Below are positions 41,232 through 49,785 of a stretch of DNA of 64,000 bases, one piece after another. Numbering within the stretch: the stretch's first letter is position 1; each line of letters opens with the position of its first letter. Position numbers and translations under genes: made by a program. This stretch comes from JBLNDJ01 sp050261515 (GTDB lineage Bacteria > Acidobacteriota > Terriglobia > Bryobacterales > Bryobacteraceae), in contig JBLNDJ010000056.1 of NCBI GenBank assembly GCA_050261515.1, forward strand, positions 1 through 64,000. The letters run 5' to 3'. The notes under the pieces are model-generated. The model was not told the DNA's origin. It saw nothing but the letters and a program-made list of their open reading frames with translations, and searched no databases.

Positions 41232-43373
41232 ATGGATCGACGGACGTTTCTGGCGGTGGCGGGCGGCGCGGGACTCACGCCAGGGTTGCAGGGCTCGGGA
41301 AGCTTTGCGCCGTTCGAGCTGCGGCAGTCCGGGTTGACGATCGCGTTCGATTTTCTGGACCGGCGATTGCGGAGCCGGTTTTTCCTGCCTGAAGGCGTCG
41401 AGCCTCCCGAATTGCCGAAACCCACCGAGGTTTCGGGGCTGGATGTGGCGATCCAGTGCACGGGGGAGAACCGGAAGGATCATCACGGGCATAAGCAGAC
41501 CGGAAGCATGCCGGGCGGGCGGTTGGTCTTTGCGGGGCGCCGCGAGGAGACGACCGCGCGCGGACGGCGCGTTGTGCTTGCGCATCGCGACGAACCGCTT
41601 GGGTTGCTGGTCGAGGCGAGCTACGAGTTCTTCGACCGGGTTCCGGTAGTGCGGCGCGCGACGCGCGTCGTCAATGAGGGCGCTCGAGACTGCGGTATCG
41701 ATTTTGTCAGCTCGGCGATGCTGGCGAACTTCGGGACCGCGGTTCCCGCCGACATGGAGCGCGACCTCGTCATCCACTTCAACTACAACAGCTGGTGCGC
41801 GGAGGGGCAGTGGCAATCCGCGCCTCCTTCGCGGCTCGGGCTCTCCGACAACGCGGCGTTCCGTCTCTCCAGCGTTCAATTCAACAATATTGGCAGTTGG
41901 TCCACGATGAAGCACCTGCCGGTGGGCATGGTGGAGAACAAGCGGCTCGGGGTTACCTGGTTCTGGCAGATCGAGCACAACGGGAGCTGGCACTGGGAGC
42001 TTTCGAACTCAAGCGACAAAGCTCTCTATGCCTATTTCGGCGGGCCGGACGAGGAGCATGGGCACGCCTGGAAGAATCTTGCTCCGGGAGCCGTGTACGA
42101 GACCGTCCCGGTGGCGGTCGGGTGCGTGCGGGGCGGGTTCGAGGAAGCCGTTGCGGCGCTGACCGCGTACAGGCGGGCGGCGTGCAAGCGCCGGCATAAG
42201 GACAACGAGCGGTGCCCGGTCATCTTCAACGACTACATGAATTGCGTGGAGGGCGATGCCACGACGGAGAAGGAACTGCCGCTGATCGAGGCGGCGGCCG
42301 AGGCCGGGTGCGAGTACTTCGTCATCGACGCCGGGTGGTATGCGGAGTTGAAAGAGACGTGGTGGGACGCGGTGGGGTTGTGGCAGCCTTCGCAGTCGCG
42401 GTGGCCGGGCGGCGGGCTGGCCGCGGTGCTGCGCAGAATCCGGGACAGGAAGATGACGCCGGGATTGTGGCTGGAGATCGAGGTGGCGGGGGTGCGTTCG
42501 CCGCTCGCGGCCAAGCCGGACGATTGGTTTATGTGCCGGCACGGGAAGCGCGTGATTGACAATGGCCGTTATCTGCTCGATTTCCGCAATCCGGCGGTGC
42601 GGGCTCACGCCGATGAAGTCGTCGACCGGCTGGTGCGCGAGTACGGCGCCGGGTACATCAAGATGGATTACAACGTGACGGCGATGATGGGCACGGACCG
42701 GCGCAGCGAGAGCCTCGGGCAGGGGCTACTGGAGCATCAGCGGGCGCTGCTCGCGTGGTACGACGCGGTGATGGCGCGATATCCGGAACTGGTCATCGAG
42801 AATTGCGCGAGCGGCGGCGGGCGGATGGATTACGCGATGCTGTCGCGGCTGCAACTTCAGTCGTCGAGCGATCAGACCGATTACAGGAAGTATCCGGCGA
42901 TTGTGGTTGGCGCGCTGGCGGCGGTGCTCCCGGAGCAGTTGGCGGTGTGGTCGTATCCGCTCGCGGGCGGCGATGCGGACGAGGGCAGCTTCAATATGGT
43001 CAGCGCGATGCTATGCCGCATACACCAGAGCGGGCATCTGGCGCGGCTGAATCCGGCGAGCCTGGCGCAGGTGAAGGCGGGGCTGCGAATTTATAAGGAT
43101 GTGGTCCGGCGGCATGTGCCGCACTTCGTGCCGTCGTTTCCGCTGGGGATGCCGAGCATGGCGGATAAGGAGTCGCCGGTGGCTTTGCGGATGCGGGCTC
43201 CGGGGGCGGAGTTTGTGGCGGTGTGGCGGCTGGCGGGGCCGGAGACGGTCCGGGTGGCGGGGCTGCGGGGGTTTGAGCTGGTGTATCCGGGGGACCTGGG
43301 GATTACGGCCGGCGAGGGCGAGGTGAGGTTTCCGCGGCCCCACATGGCGGCGTTGTTGAGGCGGGCGGGCTGA
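41232..43373 (+). CDS. GH36 alpha-galactosidase-like glycoside hydrolase, Tat-exported
   Basis: 713 residues. N-terminal RRTFLAVAGGAGL is a Tat-type signal. The N-terminal beta-supersandwich (30-310) precedes a TIM barrel with CPVIFNDYMNC, FVIDAGWYAE, the nucleophile Asp479 in GYIKMDYN, the ENCASGGGRMD loop and the acid/base Asp547 in SSSDQTD, then a C-terminal beta domain. These are GH36 hallmarks; natural substrates are alpha-galactosides, though GH36 also includes alpha-N-acetylgalactosaminidases. Its stop overlaps the next start (TGATG). It starts 27 bp after the phage-like cluster and is not a phage-type gene. Confidence 0.88.
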   Translation: MDRRTFLAVAGGAGLTPGLQGSGSFAPFELRQSGLTIAFDFLDRRLRSRFFLPEGVEPPELPKPTEVSGLDVAIQCTGENRKDHHGHKQTGSMPGGRLVFAGRREETTARGRRVVLAHRDEPLGLLVEASYEFFDRVPVVRRATRVVNEGARDCGIDFVSSAMLANFGTAVPADMERDLVIHFNYNSWCAEGQWQSAPPSRLGLSDNAAFRLSSVQFNNIGSWSTMKHLPVGMVENKRLGVTWFWQIEHNGSWHWELSNSSDKALYAYFGGPDEEHGHAWKNLAPGAVYETVPVAVGCVRGGFEEAVAALTAYRRAACKRRHKDNERCPVIFNDYMNCVEGDATTEKELPLIEAAAEAGCEYFVIDAGWYAELKETWWDAVGLWQPSQSRWPGGGLAAVLRRIRDRKMTPGLWLEIEVAGVRSPLAAKPDDWFMCRHGKRVIDNGRYLLDFRNPAVRAHADEVVDRLVREYGAGYIKMDYNVTAMMGTDRRSESLGQGLLEHQRALLAWYDAVMARYPELVIENCASGGGRMDYAMLSRLQLQSSSDQTDYRKYPAIVVGALAAVLPEQLAVWSYPLAGGDADEGSFNMVSAMLCRIHQSGHLARLNPASLAQVKAGLRIYKDVVRRHVPHFVPSFPLGMPSMADKESPVALRMRAPGAEFVAVWRLAGPETVRVAGLRGFELVYPGDLGITAGEGEVRFPRPHMAALLRRAG

Positions 43374-44575
43374 TGGCCGCGGTGTTGATTCAGAACGTCT
43401 CGAAGGTCTTTCACCTCTACCGCCGGCCATCCGACCGGATTGTCGAACTGCTTCCGGGAGTCAAGAGCGCGCACTCGGAGTTCTGGGCGTTGCGGGATGT
43501 GAGCATCGCGGTCGAGCGCGGGGAGATATTCGGGATCGTCGGGCCGAACGGATCGGGCAAGAGCACGCTGCTCCAGCTTGTGAGCGGGATTCTGAAGCCG
43601 ACGAGCGGACGCGTAGCGGTGGAGGGGCGCGTGGCGGCACTGCTCGAGCTGGGCGCGGGGTTCAATCCGGATTTCACGGGACGCGAGAACGTTCTCATCA
43701 ACGGCGAGATCATGGGGCTCGGGCGCGCCGAAATCGAGCGCGCGTTTCCTCGCATCGCGGAGTTCGCGGGGATCGGCGAATTCATGGAACGGCCGGTGAA
43801 GGAATACTCGAGCGGCATGTACGTGCGGCTGGCGTTCGCGACGGCGATCCACGTGGAGCCGGAGATCCTGATCGTCGATGAAGCGCTGGCGGTGGGCGAT
43901 GCGATGTTCGCGAACCGGTGCATTCAGAAATTCGAGGAACTCAAAGAACGCGGCGTGACGGTGCTGTTCGTCTCGCACGATTTGGGACTCGTGAAGCGGC
44001 TGGCGCATCGCGCGGCGCTGCTGCTGAACGGACGCGTTGAGGCGGAGGGGAGCCCGCGCGACGTGGTCAATCGCTACGTGGGGCTGGTAGTGGAGCGGCA
44101 GAGGCGCGCGCCGGAGGATGGCGGCACGCAGCTTCCGAGCAGCTTCCGGCACGGCGACGGAGCGAGCGAGATCACCGGCGTAGATCTGCTCAACTGCAAC
44201 GGCGAACCGGCGGCCGCGGTGATGACGGGCGAGCCGGTCACGGTGCGGGTGAGGGCGCGGTTCCGGGCGGAAGCGGCCGATCCCATCGTCGGGATTCTCA
44301 TACGGAACCGGCTCGGCATCGATGTGTTCGGGACGAACACGCGCATCGAGAAGCGGGAACTCGGCTCCTTCCGCGCGGGCGAGTCGGTGGAGATCGATTT
44401 CCATTTCGAGTGCCTGCTCGCGCAGCAGGAGTACACGATCACGGCGGCCATGCAGCATTGGGACGGCTCGAGCCAGGACTGGCTCGATGACGTGCTAAGC
44501 TTCCGGGTTGTGGATCCGAAGGGGGCCGCCGGCGTGGCCAGCTTCCGGACCGATATTCGTTGGCGCAAATTCTGA
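43373..44575 (+). CDS. Wzt-type polysaccharide ABC transporter ATPase
   Basis: 400 residues. ATPase domain 1-245: Walker A VGPNGSGKST (about 58-67), the O-antigen-type insert LLELGAGFNPDFTGRENVLINGEIMG, signature EYSSGMYVRLAFA (instead of LSGGQ), Walker B ILIVDEALAVGD, switch VSHDLG. C-terminal 150 residues (GDGASEITGVDLLNCNGEP to SFRVVDPKG) match the Wzt C-terminal carbohydrate-binding domain that recognises the glycan end. No Wzm permease or glycosyltransferase genes are adjacent, so the partner must lie elsewhere. Confidence 0.92.
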   Translation: MAAVLIQNVSKVFHLYRRPSDRIVELLPGVKSAHSEFWALRDVSIAVERGEIFGIVGPNGSGKSTLLQLVSGILKPTSGRVAVEGRVAALLELGAGFNPDFTGRENVLINGEIMGLGRAEIERAFPRIAEFAGIGEFMERPVKEYSSGMYVRLAFATAIHVEPEILIVDEALAVGDAMFANRCIQKFEELKERGVTVLFVSHDLGLVKRLAHRAALLLNGRVEAEGSPRDVVNRYVGLVVERQRRAPEDGGTQLPSSFRHGDGASEITGVDLLNCNGEPAAAVMTGEPVTVRVRARFRAEAADPIVGILIRNRLGIDVFGTNTRIEKRELGSFRAGESVEIDFHFECLLAQQEYTITAAMQHWDGSSQDWLDDVLSFRVVDPKGAAGVASFRTDIRWRKF

Positions 44576-44579
44576 ACCC

Positions 44580-46001
44580 ATGATTTATATCGTTGTGATC
44601 GGTGCGGTCGTGCTGGTGCTGTCGGCAGTCACGATCTACAAAACTGTTCTGGTCAAGAACCAGGCGGATTTTCTCGTGGCGGGGCGGAAGCTGCCGTGGG
44701 CGGTGCTGGTGTTCACGCTGCTCTCGTCATGGATCGGCGCGGGGAGTCTGTTCGCGGGCGGCGAGAACGCGTACAGAAACGGCTTCGCGGCGCTGTGGCA
44801 GCCGGCGGGAGGGTGGCTTGGCCTGGTGGTCATCTGGAAGATCGCGGGGCGCGTGCGGCGGCTGGCGCAGTTCACGATTCCGGATCTGCTGGAGGCGCGG
44901 TACAACGCGATGGCTCGCGTGCTGGCCACCATTGCGACAGTGATCGCGTTCACGGTGATCACGAGCTACCAGATCAAGGGCGGCGGCGATATTCTGCATT
45001 TGATTTTTCCGGAGCTGGACCGCGCGACGGGGATGTACCTGATTTCGGGTTTCGTGATTGTGTTCACGGCGGGGGCGGGGATGGCGTCGATCGCGTACCT
45101 CGACCTGCTGATCGGCGGGATGGTGACGCTGATCGTGCTGTATGCGTTTCCGGTGCTGCTGGCGCACGCAGGCGGCTGGGACCAGGTGATGGCGGCGCTG
45201 GCGGCGCGGCGGGCGCTGCCCGCGGGCGATGCGCATGCGCTGAGCACGGTCACGATGCGGCAGGCGATCGGGTTCTTCGCTCCGACGTTCCTGCTCATGG
45301 TCGGGAACCAGCCGATGTATCAGAAATTCTTCTCGGCGCGGTCGGAGCGTGACGCGCGGTTTGCGGTCGCGGGATGGATCGTGGGGACTCTGGTTCTGGA
45401 GACCTTGATTATTGCGATCGCGGTGGTGGGGAGCACTCTGTTTCATCCGGATAATCCTCGCGAGATTATTCCGATGAGCGCGCGGATGGGGCTTCCGGCG
45501 ATTCCGGGAGCGTTGCTGCTGGGGGGCGTGTTCGCGAAGGTCATTTCGACGGCGAACAACTACCTTTTCTCTCCGGCTTCAAATCTGATTCATGATGTGT
45601 ACCAGCGGTTCATCGATCCGGGAGCGAGCGAGCGGCGGAAGCTGGTTGTGTCGCGGGTGATTGTGGTGCTGCTCGGGATATTTGCTCTCTTGCAGGCGGC
45701 TCACTTCGAATCGATTCTCAGCGCCGCGCTTTATGCGTACACGGTGTACGGGGCGGCGGTGACGCCGGTGGTGATGGCGGTGTTCTTCTGGAAGCGGGCG
45801 ACGGCGGCGGGCGCGATCGCCTCGATTGCGCTGGGGACGGCGGTCACGGTGGGGTGGAACCTGGCGGGGAGCCCTTGGGGGCTCGATGCGGTGTATCCGG
45901 CGCTGGCGGCTTCGGTGGCGGGGTTGGTGGCAGTGAGCTTGATGACGCCGGCTCCGGCGAAGGAAAAATGGGCTCCGTTCTTCGAGGAGGTGCGGTCATG
46001 A
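44580..46001 (+). CDS. sodium:solute symporter (SSS family)
   Basis: 473 residues with about 13 TM helices: IYIVVIGAVVLVLSAVTIY, then DFLVAGRKLPWAVLVFTLLSSWIGAGSLFAGGENAYRNGFAALW (conserved first half with the sodium-site region of the SSS/PutP family), GGGDILHLIFP, FAPTFLLMVGNQPMYQKFFSARSERDAR (signature G.Q..QR-like region), VISTANNYLFSPASNLIHDVYQRF. It imports an organic solute with Na+; the substrate cannot be told. The M24 peptidase start overlaps its stop, suggesting a peptide- or amino acid-related role. Confidence 0.92.
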   Translation: MIYIVVIGAVVLVLSAVTIYKTVLVKNQADFLVAGRKLPWAVLVFTLLSSWIGAGSLFAGGENAYRNGFAALWQPAGGWLGLVVIWKIAGRVRRLAQFTIPDLLEARYNAMARVLATIATVIAFTVITSYQIKGGGDILHLIFPELDRATGMYLISGFVIVFTAGAGMASIAYLDLLIGGMVTLIVLYAFPVLLAHAGGWDQVMAALAARRALPAGDAHALSTVTMRQAIGFFAPTFLLMVGNQPMYQKFFSARSERDARFAVAGWIVGTLVLETLIIAIAVVGSTLFHPDNPREIIPMSARMGLPAIPGALLLGGVFAKVISTANNYLFSPASNLIHDVYQRFIDPGASERRKLVVSRVIVVLLGIFALLQAAHFESILSAALYAYTVYGAAVTPVVMAVFFWKRATAAGAIASIALGTAVTVGWNLAGSPWGLDAVYPALAASVAGLVAVSLMTPAPAKEKWAPFFEEVRS

Positions 46002-47167
46002 ACCTCAAGGCGATGCAGGAGGCGGTGGCGGGCGAGGGGCTGGACGGGTGGTTGTTCTTCGATCATCATGGCCGTGACCCGCTGGCCTACCGAATTCTTG
46101 GATTGAATCCGGGCCGGACGGCTACCCGGCGGTGGTATTACTTCGTGCCCGCCAAGGGCGAGCCTCGCGGGCTGGTGCATAACATCGAACCGGCGGCACT
46201 GGACGGGCTGCCTGGCGACAAGGCCCGGTATTCGAGCTGGACCGAGCAGGTGGATGGGCTGGCGCGCATGCTCTCGGGGGCACGGCGCGTGGCGATGCAG
46301 TATTCGCCCGAGTGCAGGGTGCCTTACGTTGCGATGGTGGACGCGGGGACGGTCGAGTTGGTGCGGAAGGCGGGCGTCGAGGTCATCAGTTCAGCAGACC
46401 TGGTGCAGCAGTTCGAGGCTCGGTGGACACAGGCGAATCTGGACAGCCACCTTGAGGCGGGGCGCAAGGTGGACGAGATCAGGCGCGACGCGTTCCGGCT
46501 GGTTGGGGCGAAGCTTCGCGCGGCGGAGACGATCACCGAGTTCGCCGTGAAGCAATTCATCCGGGAGCGGTTCGCCTCGGCGGGGCTGTTCACGGATCAC
46601 GGGCCGATCGTGGGCGTAAACGAGAACTCGTCGAATCCGCACTATGAGCCGCAGGCGGACTGCACTTCCGAGATCCGGAAGGGCGACTGGCTGCTCATCG
46701 ACATGTGGGCGAAGGAAGATGCCGCCGACGGCGTCTATTACGACATCACGTGGACCGGTTACTGCGGGATGGAGGCGCCGTCGCGCATGCGGAACGTGTT
46801 CGAGGTCGTGCGGGGCGCTCGCGAGCGCGCGGTCGCGTTTGTTCGGGAACAGGTGGGCGCGGGGCGCGATCTGCGCGGGTTCGAGGTGGACGATGCGGCG
46901 CGGGGCTTCATTCGCGAGCGCGGCTTCGGCGACGCCTTCTTTCACCGGACGGGGCACTCGATCGGGGCGGAGGTGCACGGGTCCGGCGCGAATATGGACA
47001 ACCTCGAGACGCACGATGAGCGGCGCGTGATTCCATGGACGTGCTTCTCGATCGAGCCGGGGATCTACCTGCCCGAGTTCGGCGTGCGCTCCGAGGTGAA
47101 TGTGTTCGTGGGCGAAGGCGAGGCGCGCGTCACCGGCGAGGCCCAACAGCAGATTGTGCTTGTGTAG
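45998..47167 (+). CDS. M24 family metallopeptidase (Xaa-Pro peptidase)
   Basis: 389 residues; ATG overlaps the symporter stop (ATGA). N-terminal creatinase-like domain (1-165) and pita-bread catalytic domain with ligands in LLIDMWAKEDAADGVYYDITWT (Asp pair), FHRTGHSIGAEVHGSGANMDNLETHDER (His), FSIEPGIY (Glu) and SEVNVFV (where a second Glu is expected). Cytoplasmic. Predicted to cleave proline-containing di- or oligopeptides, perhaps those imported by the upstream symporter (inference). Confidence 0.9.
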   Translation: MNLKAMQEAVAGEGLDGWLFFDHHGRDPLAYRILGLNPGRTATRRWYYFVPAKGEPRGLVHNIEPAALDGLPGDKARYSSWTEQVDGLARMLSGARRVAMQYSPECRVPYVAMVDAGTVELVRKAGVEVISSADLVQQFEARWTQANLDSHLEAGRKVDEIRRDAFRLVGAKLRAAETITEFAVKQFIRERFASAGLFTDHGPIVGVNENSSNPHYEPQADCTSEIRKGDWLLIDMWAKEDAADGVYYDITWTGYCGMEAPSRMRNVFEVVRGARERAVAFVREQVGAGRDLRGFEVDDAARGFIRERGFGDAFFHRTGHSIGAEVHGSGANMDNLETHDERRVIPWTCFSIEPGIYLPEFGVRSEVNVFVGEGEARVTGEAQQQIVLV

Positions 47168-47168
47168 C

Positions 47169-48710
47169 ATGCGGACGCCGGCGCTGGTTCTCATTGCTTT
47201 CGGATGCATGGCGGCCGAGCCGCGCCGGATCGTGAACACGTTCGAGTTGACGCCGGCGGAAGGCACGGCCGAGATCGAGTGGGTGAGCCAGTCCACGTTT
47301 CGGTTTGCGCGGTCGTGGGGAGCGCGGACGGGCGCGCGGAAACACGTGACGCTCAAGCCGGTGATTGTCGAGGTGAATAGCGGGGCGTTCGCGACCAGGT
47401 ACTTGCGAGTGGCCGCGGACGAGAGCGGCGATATCGTGAAGATCGCGACCGCCGGGGGCGTGCCCGTGACGGAGTTGCGCGTGCGGCGCGACGGCGGGCA
47501 CGTGGTGGTGGAGCAGCCCGCGCGCAATCCAGAGCGGTTCTTCGGGCTCGGCGCGCGCGGCGGCGGAAAGCTGGATGTGCGCGGGATGGTGGTGACGACG
47601 CGCGATCCGTTCCTGATGTCGGGGGCGGGCTACGGCGAGTACTTCACGATTCCCGGCGAGTATACCTTCGATGTCGCGGCGGCGGAGCCTCGTACGGTAA
47701 ATGTGACGGCGCCGGGCGACCGGGTCGAGATGTTCTTCTACTACGGCCCGGGGATGAAGGAGATCTACGAAGAGCACATGGGCGCGACGGGCCCGGTGGA
47801 CGAGTTCGGGCCGCTCGATTTCGCGGTGCGCGATTCGAAGGGGGCGGCGGGGGCGGGGTCGTGGGACGCGCTGGGCCAGGCGCTGCGAGCGCTGCTGAAC
47901 GCGAGTTTATCGGCGAAGCTGCTGCCGGCGTTCGATCTCGCGGAGTTCGCGCGGTCGGATGACGCCGTGGCGGCTCGCGCGGCCGAGATCGCGAGTGTGA
48001 TGCCTGTGCTGTACGCTCCGGCGGCGGGCGCCTTTGAGGCGCGGAGGCGGAGGTTTGAACCATACCTGCTGAGCTACACGCGGGAGGCGCGCGATCGCGG
48101 GTTTCCGGTGGTCCGGCCGCTGGTGGTCGATCATGCGCAGGATGCGGCGGCCTCGGGACGCACCGATGAATTCCTGCTGGGGGACGAATTGCTGGTAGCT
48201 CCGGTGCTGGGGCCCGCCAGGGAGATCAAGGTGTATTTTCCGAAGGGCATCTGGACGGACCTGAACACCGGCGCGACGTACAAGGGCCGCGAGCAGGCCG
48301 CGGTGCGCACGGCGCCGGGCGTGCTCCCTATTTTCGCCCGGAACGGCACGATCGTTCCGCTGCGTGCCGAAGAGGGTGAGGTTCTCGAGCTGCACTACTT
48401 CCCCTCCCTCGGGGCCGAGTTCTTCCTGGATGAGGAGAGCGATCCGGAGGTCTCGCAGTTCCATGCGGCGCCCGCGGGCGACCTGATCCGCCTCGAGACC
48501 GAGTCGAAGGCCGATCGGGTGTACGAGTGGGTGATCCATCACAGCGCGGGGTGCCGGTCGGTGGAGAGCGGCGGGGCGGAGTTCAGGCGGGTTGAGGACA
48601 GGAGCCAGCTTGCGCCGGGCTCGTGGCACTTCGACGCCAAGGGGAAGCTGCTGCGGGTTCGCGTCCGGTCGGTTGCGGGCGGGGATGAGATTGTGAACGT
48701 GCGGATGTGA
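47169..48710 (+). CDS. GH31-like protein lacking the catalytic barrel segment
   Basis: 513 residues with a short signal peptide (PALVLIAFGCMAAE). The N-terminal half is a galactose mutarotase-like domain as in GH31 (GHVVVEQPARNPERFFGLGARGGGKLDVRG, DPFLMSGAGYGEYFTIPG). After YYGPGMKEIYEEHMGATGP the sequence jumps to SWDALGQALRALLNASLSAKLLPAFDLAEF, like the last barrel strands, then RRFEPYLLSYTREARDRGFPVVRPLVVDH and the proximal C-terminal domain (DEFLLGDELLVAPVLG, FPKGIWTDLNTGATYKG, PIFARNGTIVPL). The part that normally holds the nucleophile (W.DMNE) and acid/base is absent, so about 200 residues are missing and catalysis is unlikely. Located 1 bp after the peptidase. Confidence 0.78.
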   Translation: MRTPALVLIAFGCMAAEPRRIVNTFELTPAEGTAEIEWVSQSTFRFARSWGARTGARKHVTLKPVIVEVNSGAFATRYLRVAADESGDIVKIATAGGVPVTELRVRRDGGHVVVEQPARNPERFFGLGARGGGKLDVRGMVVTTRDPFLMSGAGYGEYFTIPGEYTFDVAAAEPRTVNVTAPGDRVEMFFYYGPGMKEIYEEHMGATGPVDEFGPLDFAVRDSKGAAGAGSWDALGQALRALLNASLSAKLLPAFDLAEFARSDDAVAARAAEIASVMPVLYAPAAGAFEARRRRFEPYLLSYTREARDRGFPVVRPLVVDHAQDAAASGRTDEFLLGDELLVAPVLGPAREIKVYFPKGIWTDLNTGATYKGREQAAVRTAPGVLPIFARNGTIVPLRAEEGEVLELHYFPSLGAEFFLDEESDPEVSQFHAAPAGDLIRLETESKADRVYEWVIHHSAGCRSVESGGAEFRRVEDRSQLAPGSWHFDAKGKLLRVRVRSVAGGDEIVNVRM

Positions 48711-48754
48711 CGGCGGTCACCGACGCGGCGGGCGGCGGCGCGTATCGTGGCAGT

Positions 48755-49714
48755 ATGGCCTGGCTGCGCAGAGGCGTCCAGTTTCTGTTTCTTGCACTGA
48801 ACGTCTGGATCGGCGTTGAGTTCTATCTGTTCGTTCGCTACTGGGAGAGCGGGGGCGCGACGCGCTGGGCCGAGCGGCCGCCGGGCGTCGAGGGATGGCT
48901 CCCGATCGCCGCGCTCATGAACCTGAAGGCGTTCGTTGTCACCGGCCGCATGCCCGAGGTTCATGCGGCCGGGATGTTCCTGCTCGTCGCATTTCTTGCG
49001 ATCTCGCTGGTGTTCAGGAAGGCTTTCTGCGGATGGCTGTGTCCGGTGGGGACTTTGTCCGAGCTGCTCTGGCTCCGGGTCAACGTCCGGCTGCCGCGGT
49101 GGGCCGATCTCGCGCTGCGATCGGTGAAATACATCCTGCTGGCGTTATTTCTCTACGCCGTCGGGAGCATGTCCGCGGCGGGAATTGCGGCGTTTCTCGA
49201 AGGGCCGTACGGCCTGATCGCCGACGTCAAGATGCTGAATTTCTTCCGGTACCTGAGTGTCACGTCGGCAGTCGTGCTTGGGGCGATCTGCGTCGCATCC
49301 ATGTTCGTGCGGAATTTCTGGTGCCGGTATTTGTGCCCGTACGGGGCGCTGATGGGTCTGGCGGCGCTGGCGAGTCCCACGCGGATACGGCGCGATCCGG
49401 AGACCTGCATCGAATGCTCGCAATGCGCGAAGGCGTGCCCGGCGCTGATTCCGGTGGACCGGCTCGGGGCGGTGCGGTCGGCCGAGTGCACGGCGTGCCT
49501 GGAGTGCGTCGCGGCGTGTCCCGCCCCGGGGGCGCTGGAGCTCGCGCTGCCCGGCAGGCGGCGCGTCGCGCCGTGGGCGCTCGCGGCGGGAATCGCAGCC
49601 CTGTTTCTCGGCGTGGTGGCTTACGCGCAATGGACCGGGCACTGGCAGACCAGCGTGCCGGGGCGCGTGTATTCCGATCTCATCCCAAAGGCCGGCGAAT
49701 TCGGGCATCCGTGA
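48755..49714 (+). CDS. membrane polyferredoxin, NapH/CcoG-like
   Basis: 319 residues with about six TM helices. Two membrane-proximal motifs FCGWLCPVGTLSEL and FWCRYLCPYGALMG, then two ferredoxin motifs CIECSQCAKACP and CTACLECVAACP for two [4Fe-4S] clusters, and a last TM helix (WALAAGIAALFLGVVAYAQW). This is the NapH/NosR/CcoG-type layout that moves electrons between the quinone pool and periplasmic enzymes. No nap, nos or cco genes are nearby, so the partner is unknown. It begins 44 bp after the GH31-like gene. Confidence 0.9.
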   Translation: MAWLRRGVQFLFLALNVWIGVEFYLFVRYWESGGATRWAERPPGVEGWLPIAALMNLKAFVVTGRMPEVHAAGMFLLVAFLAISLVFRKAFCGWLCPVGTLSELLWLRVNVRLPRWADLALRSVKYILLALFLYAVGSMSAAGIAAFLEGPYGLIADVKMLNFFRYLSVTSAVVLGAICVASMFVRNFWCRYLCPYGALMGLAALASPTRIRRDPETCIECSQCAKACPALIPVDRLGAVRSAECTACLECVAACPAPGALELALPGRRRVAPWALAAGIAALFLGVVAYAQWTGHWQTSVPGRVYSDLIPKAGEFGHP

Positions 49715-49736
49715 TCGATTTTTAACTCCCCTTACC

Positions 49737-49764
49737 TTGTGCCTTAATCTCGGCAGGGCATAAT
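49737..49764 (+). promoter_or_regulatory. possible sigma70 promoter for M19 gene
   Basis: TTGTGC, a 16-bp spacer and CATAAT (5 of 6 matches to the -10 consensus) stand in an unusually AT-rich 71-bp gap upstream of the ATG at 49786. The -35 match is only three of six, so this is a tentative call. Confidence 0.35.
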
Positions 49765-49785
49765 TACTCTTTTCAGTTTGTCAAG

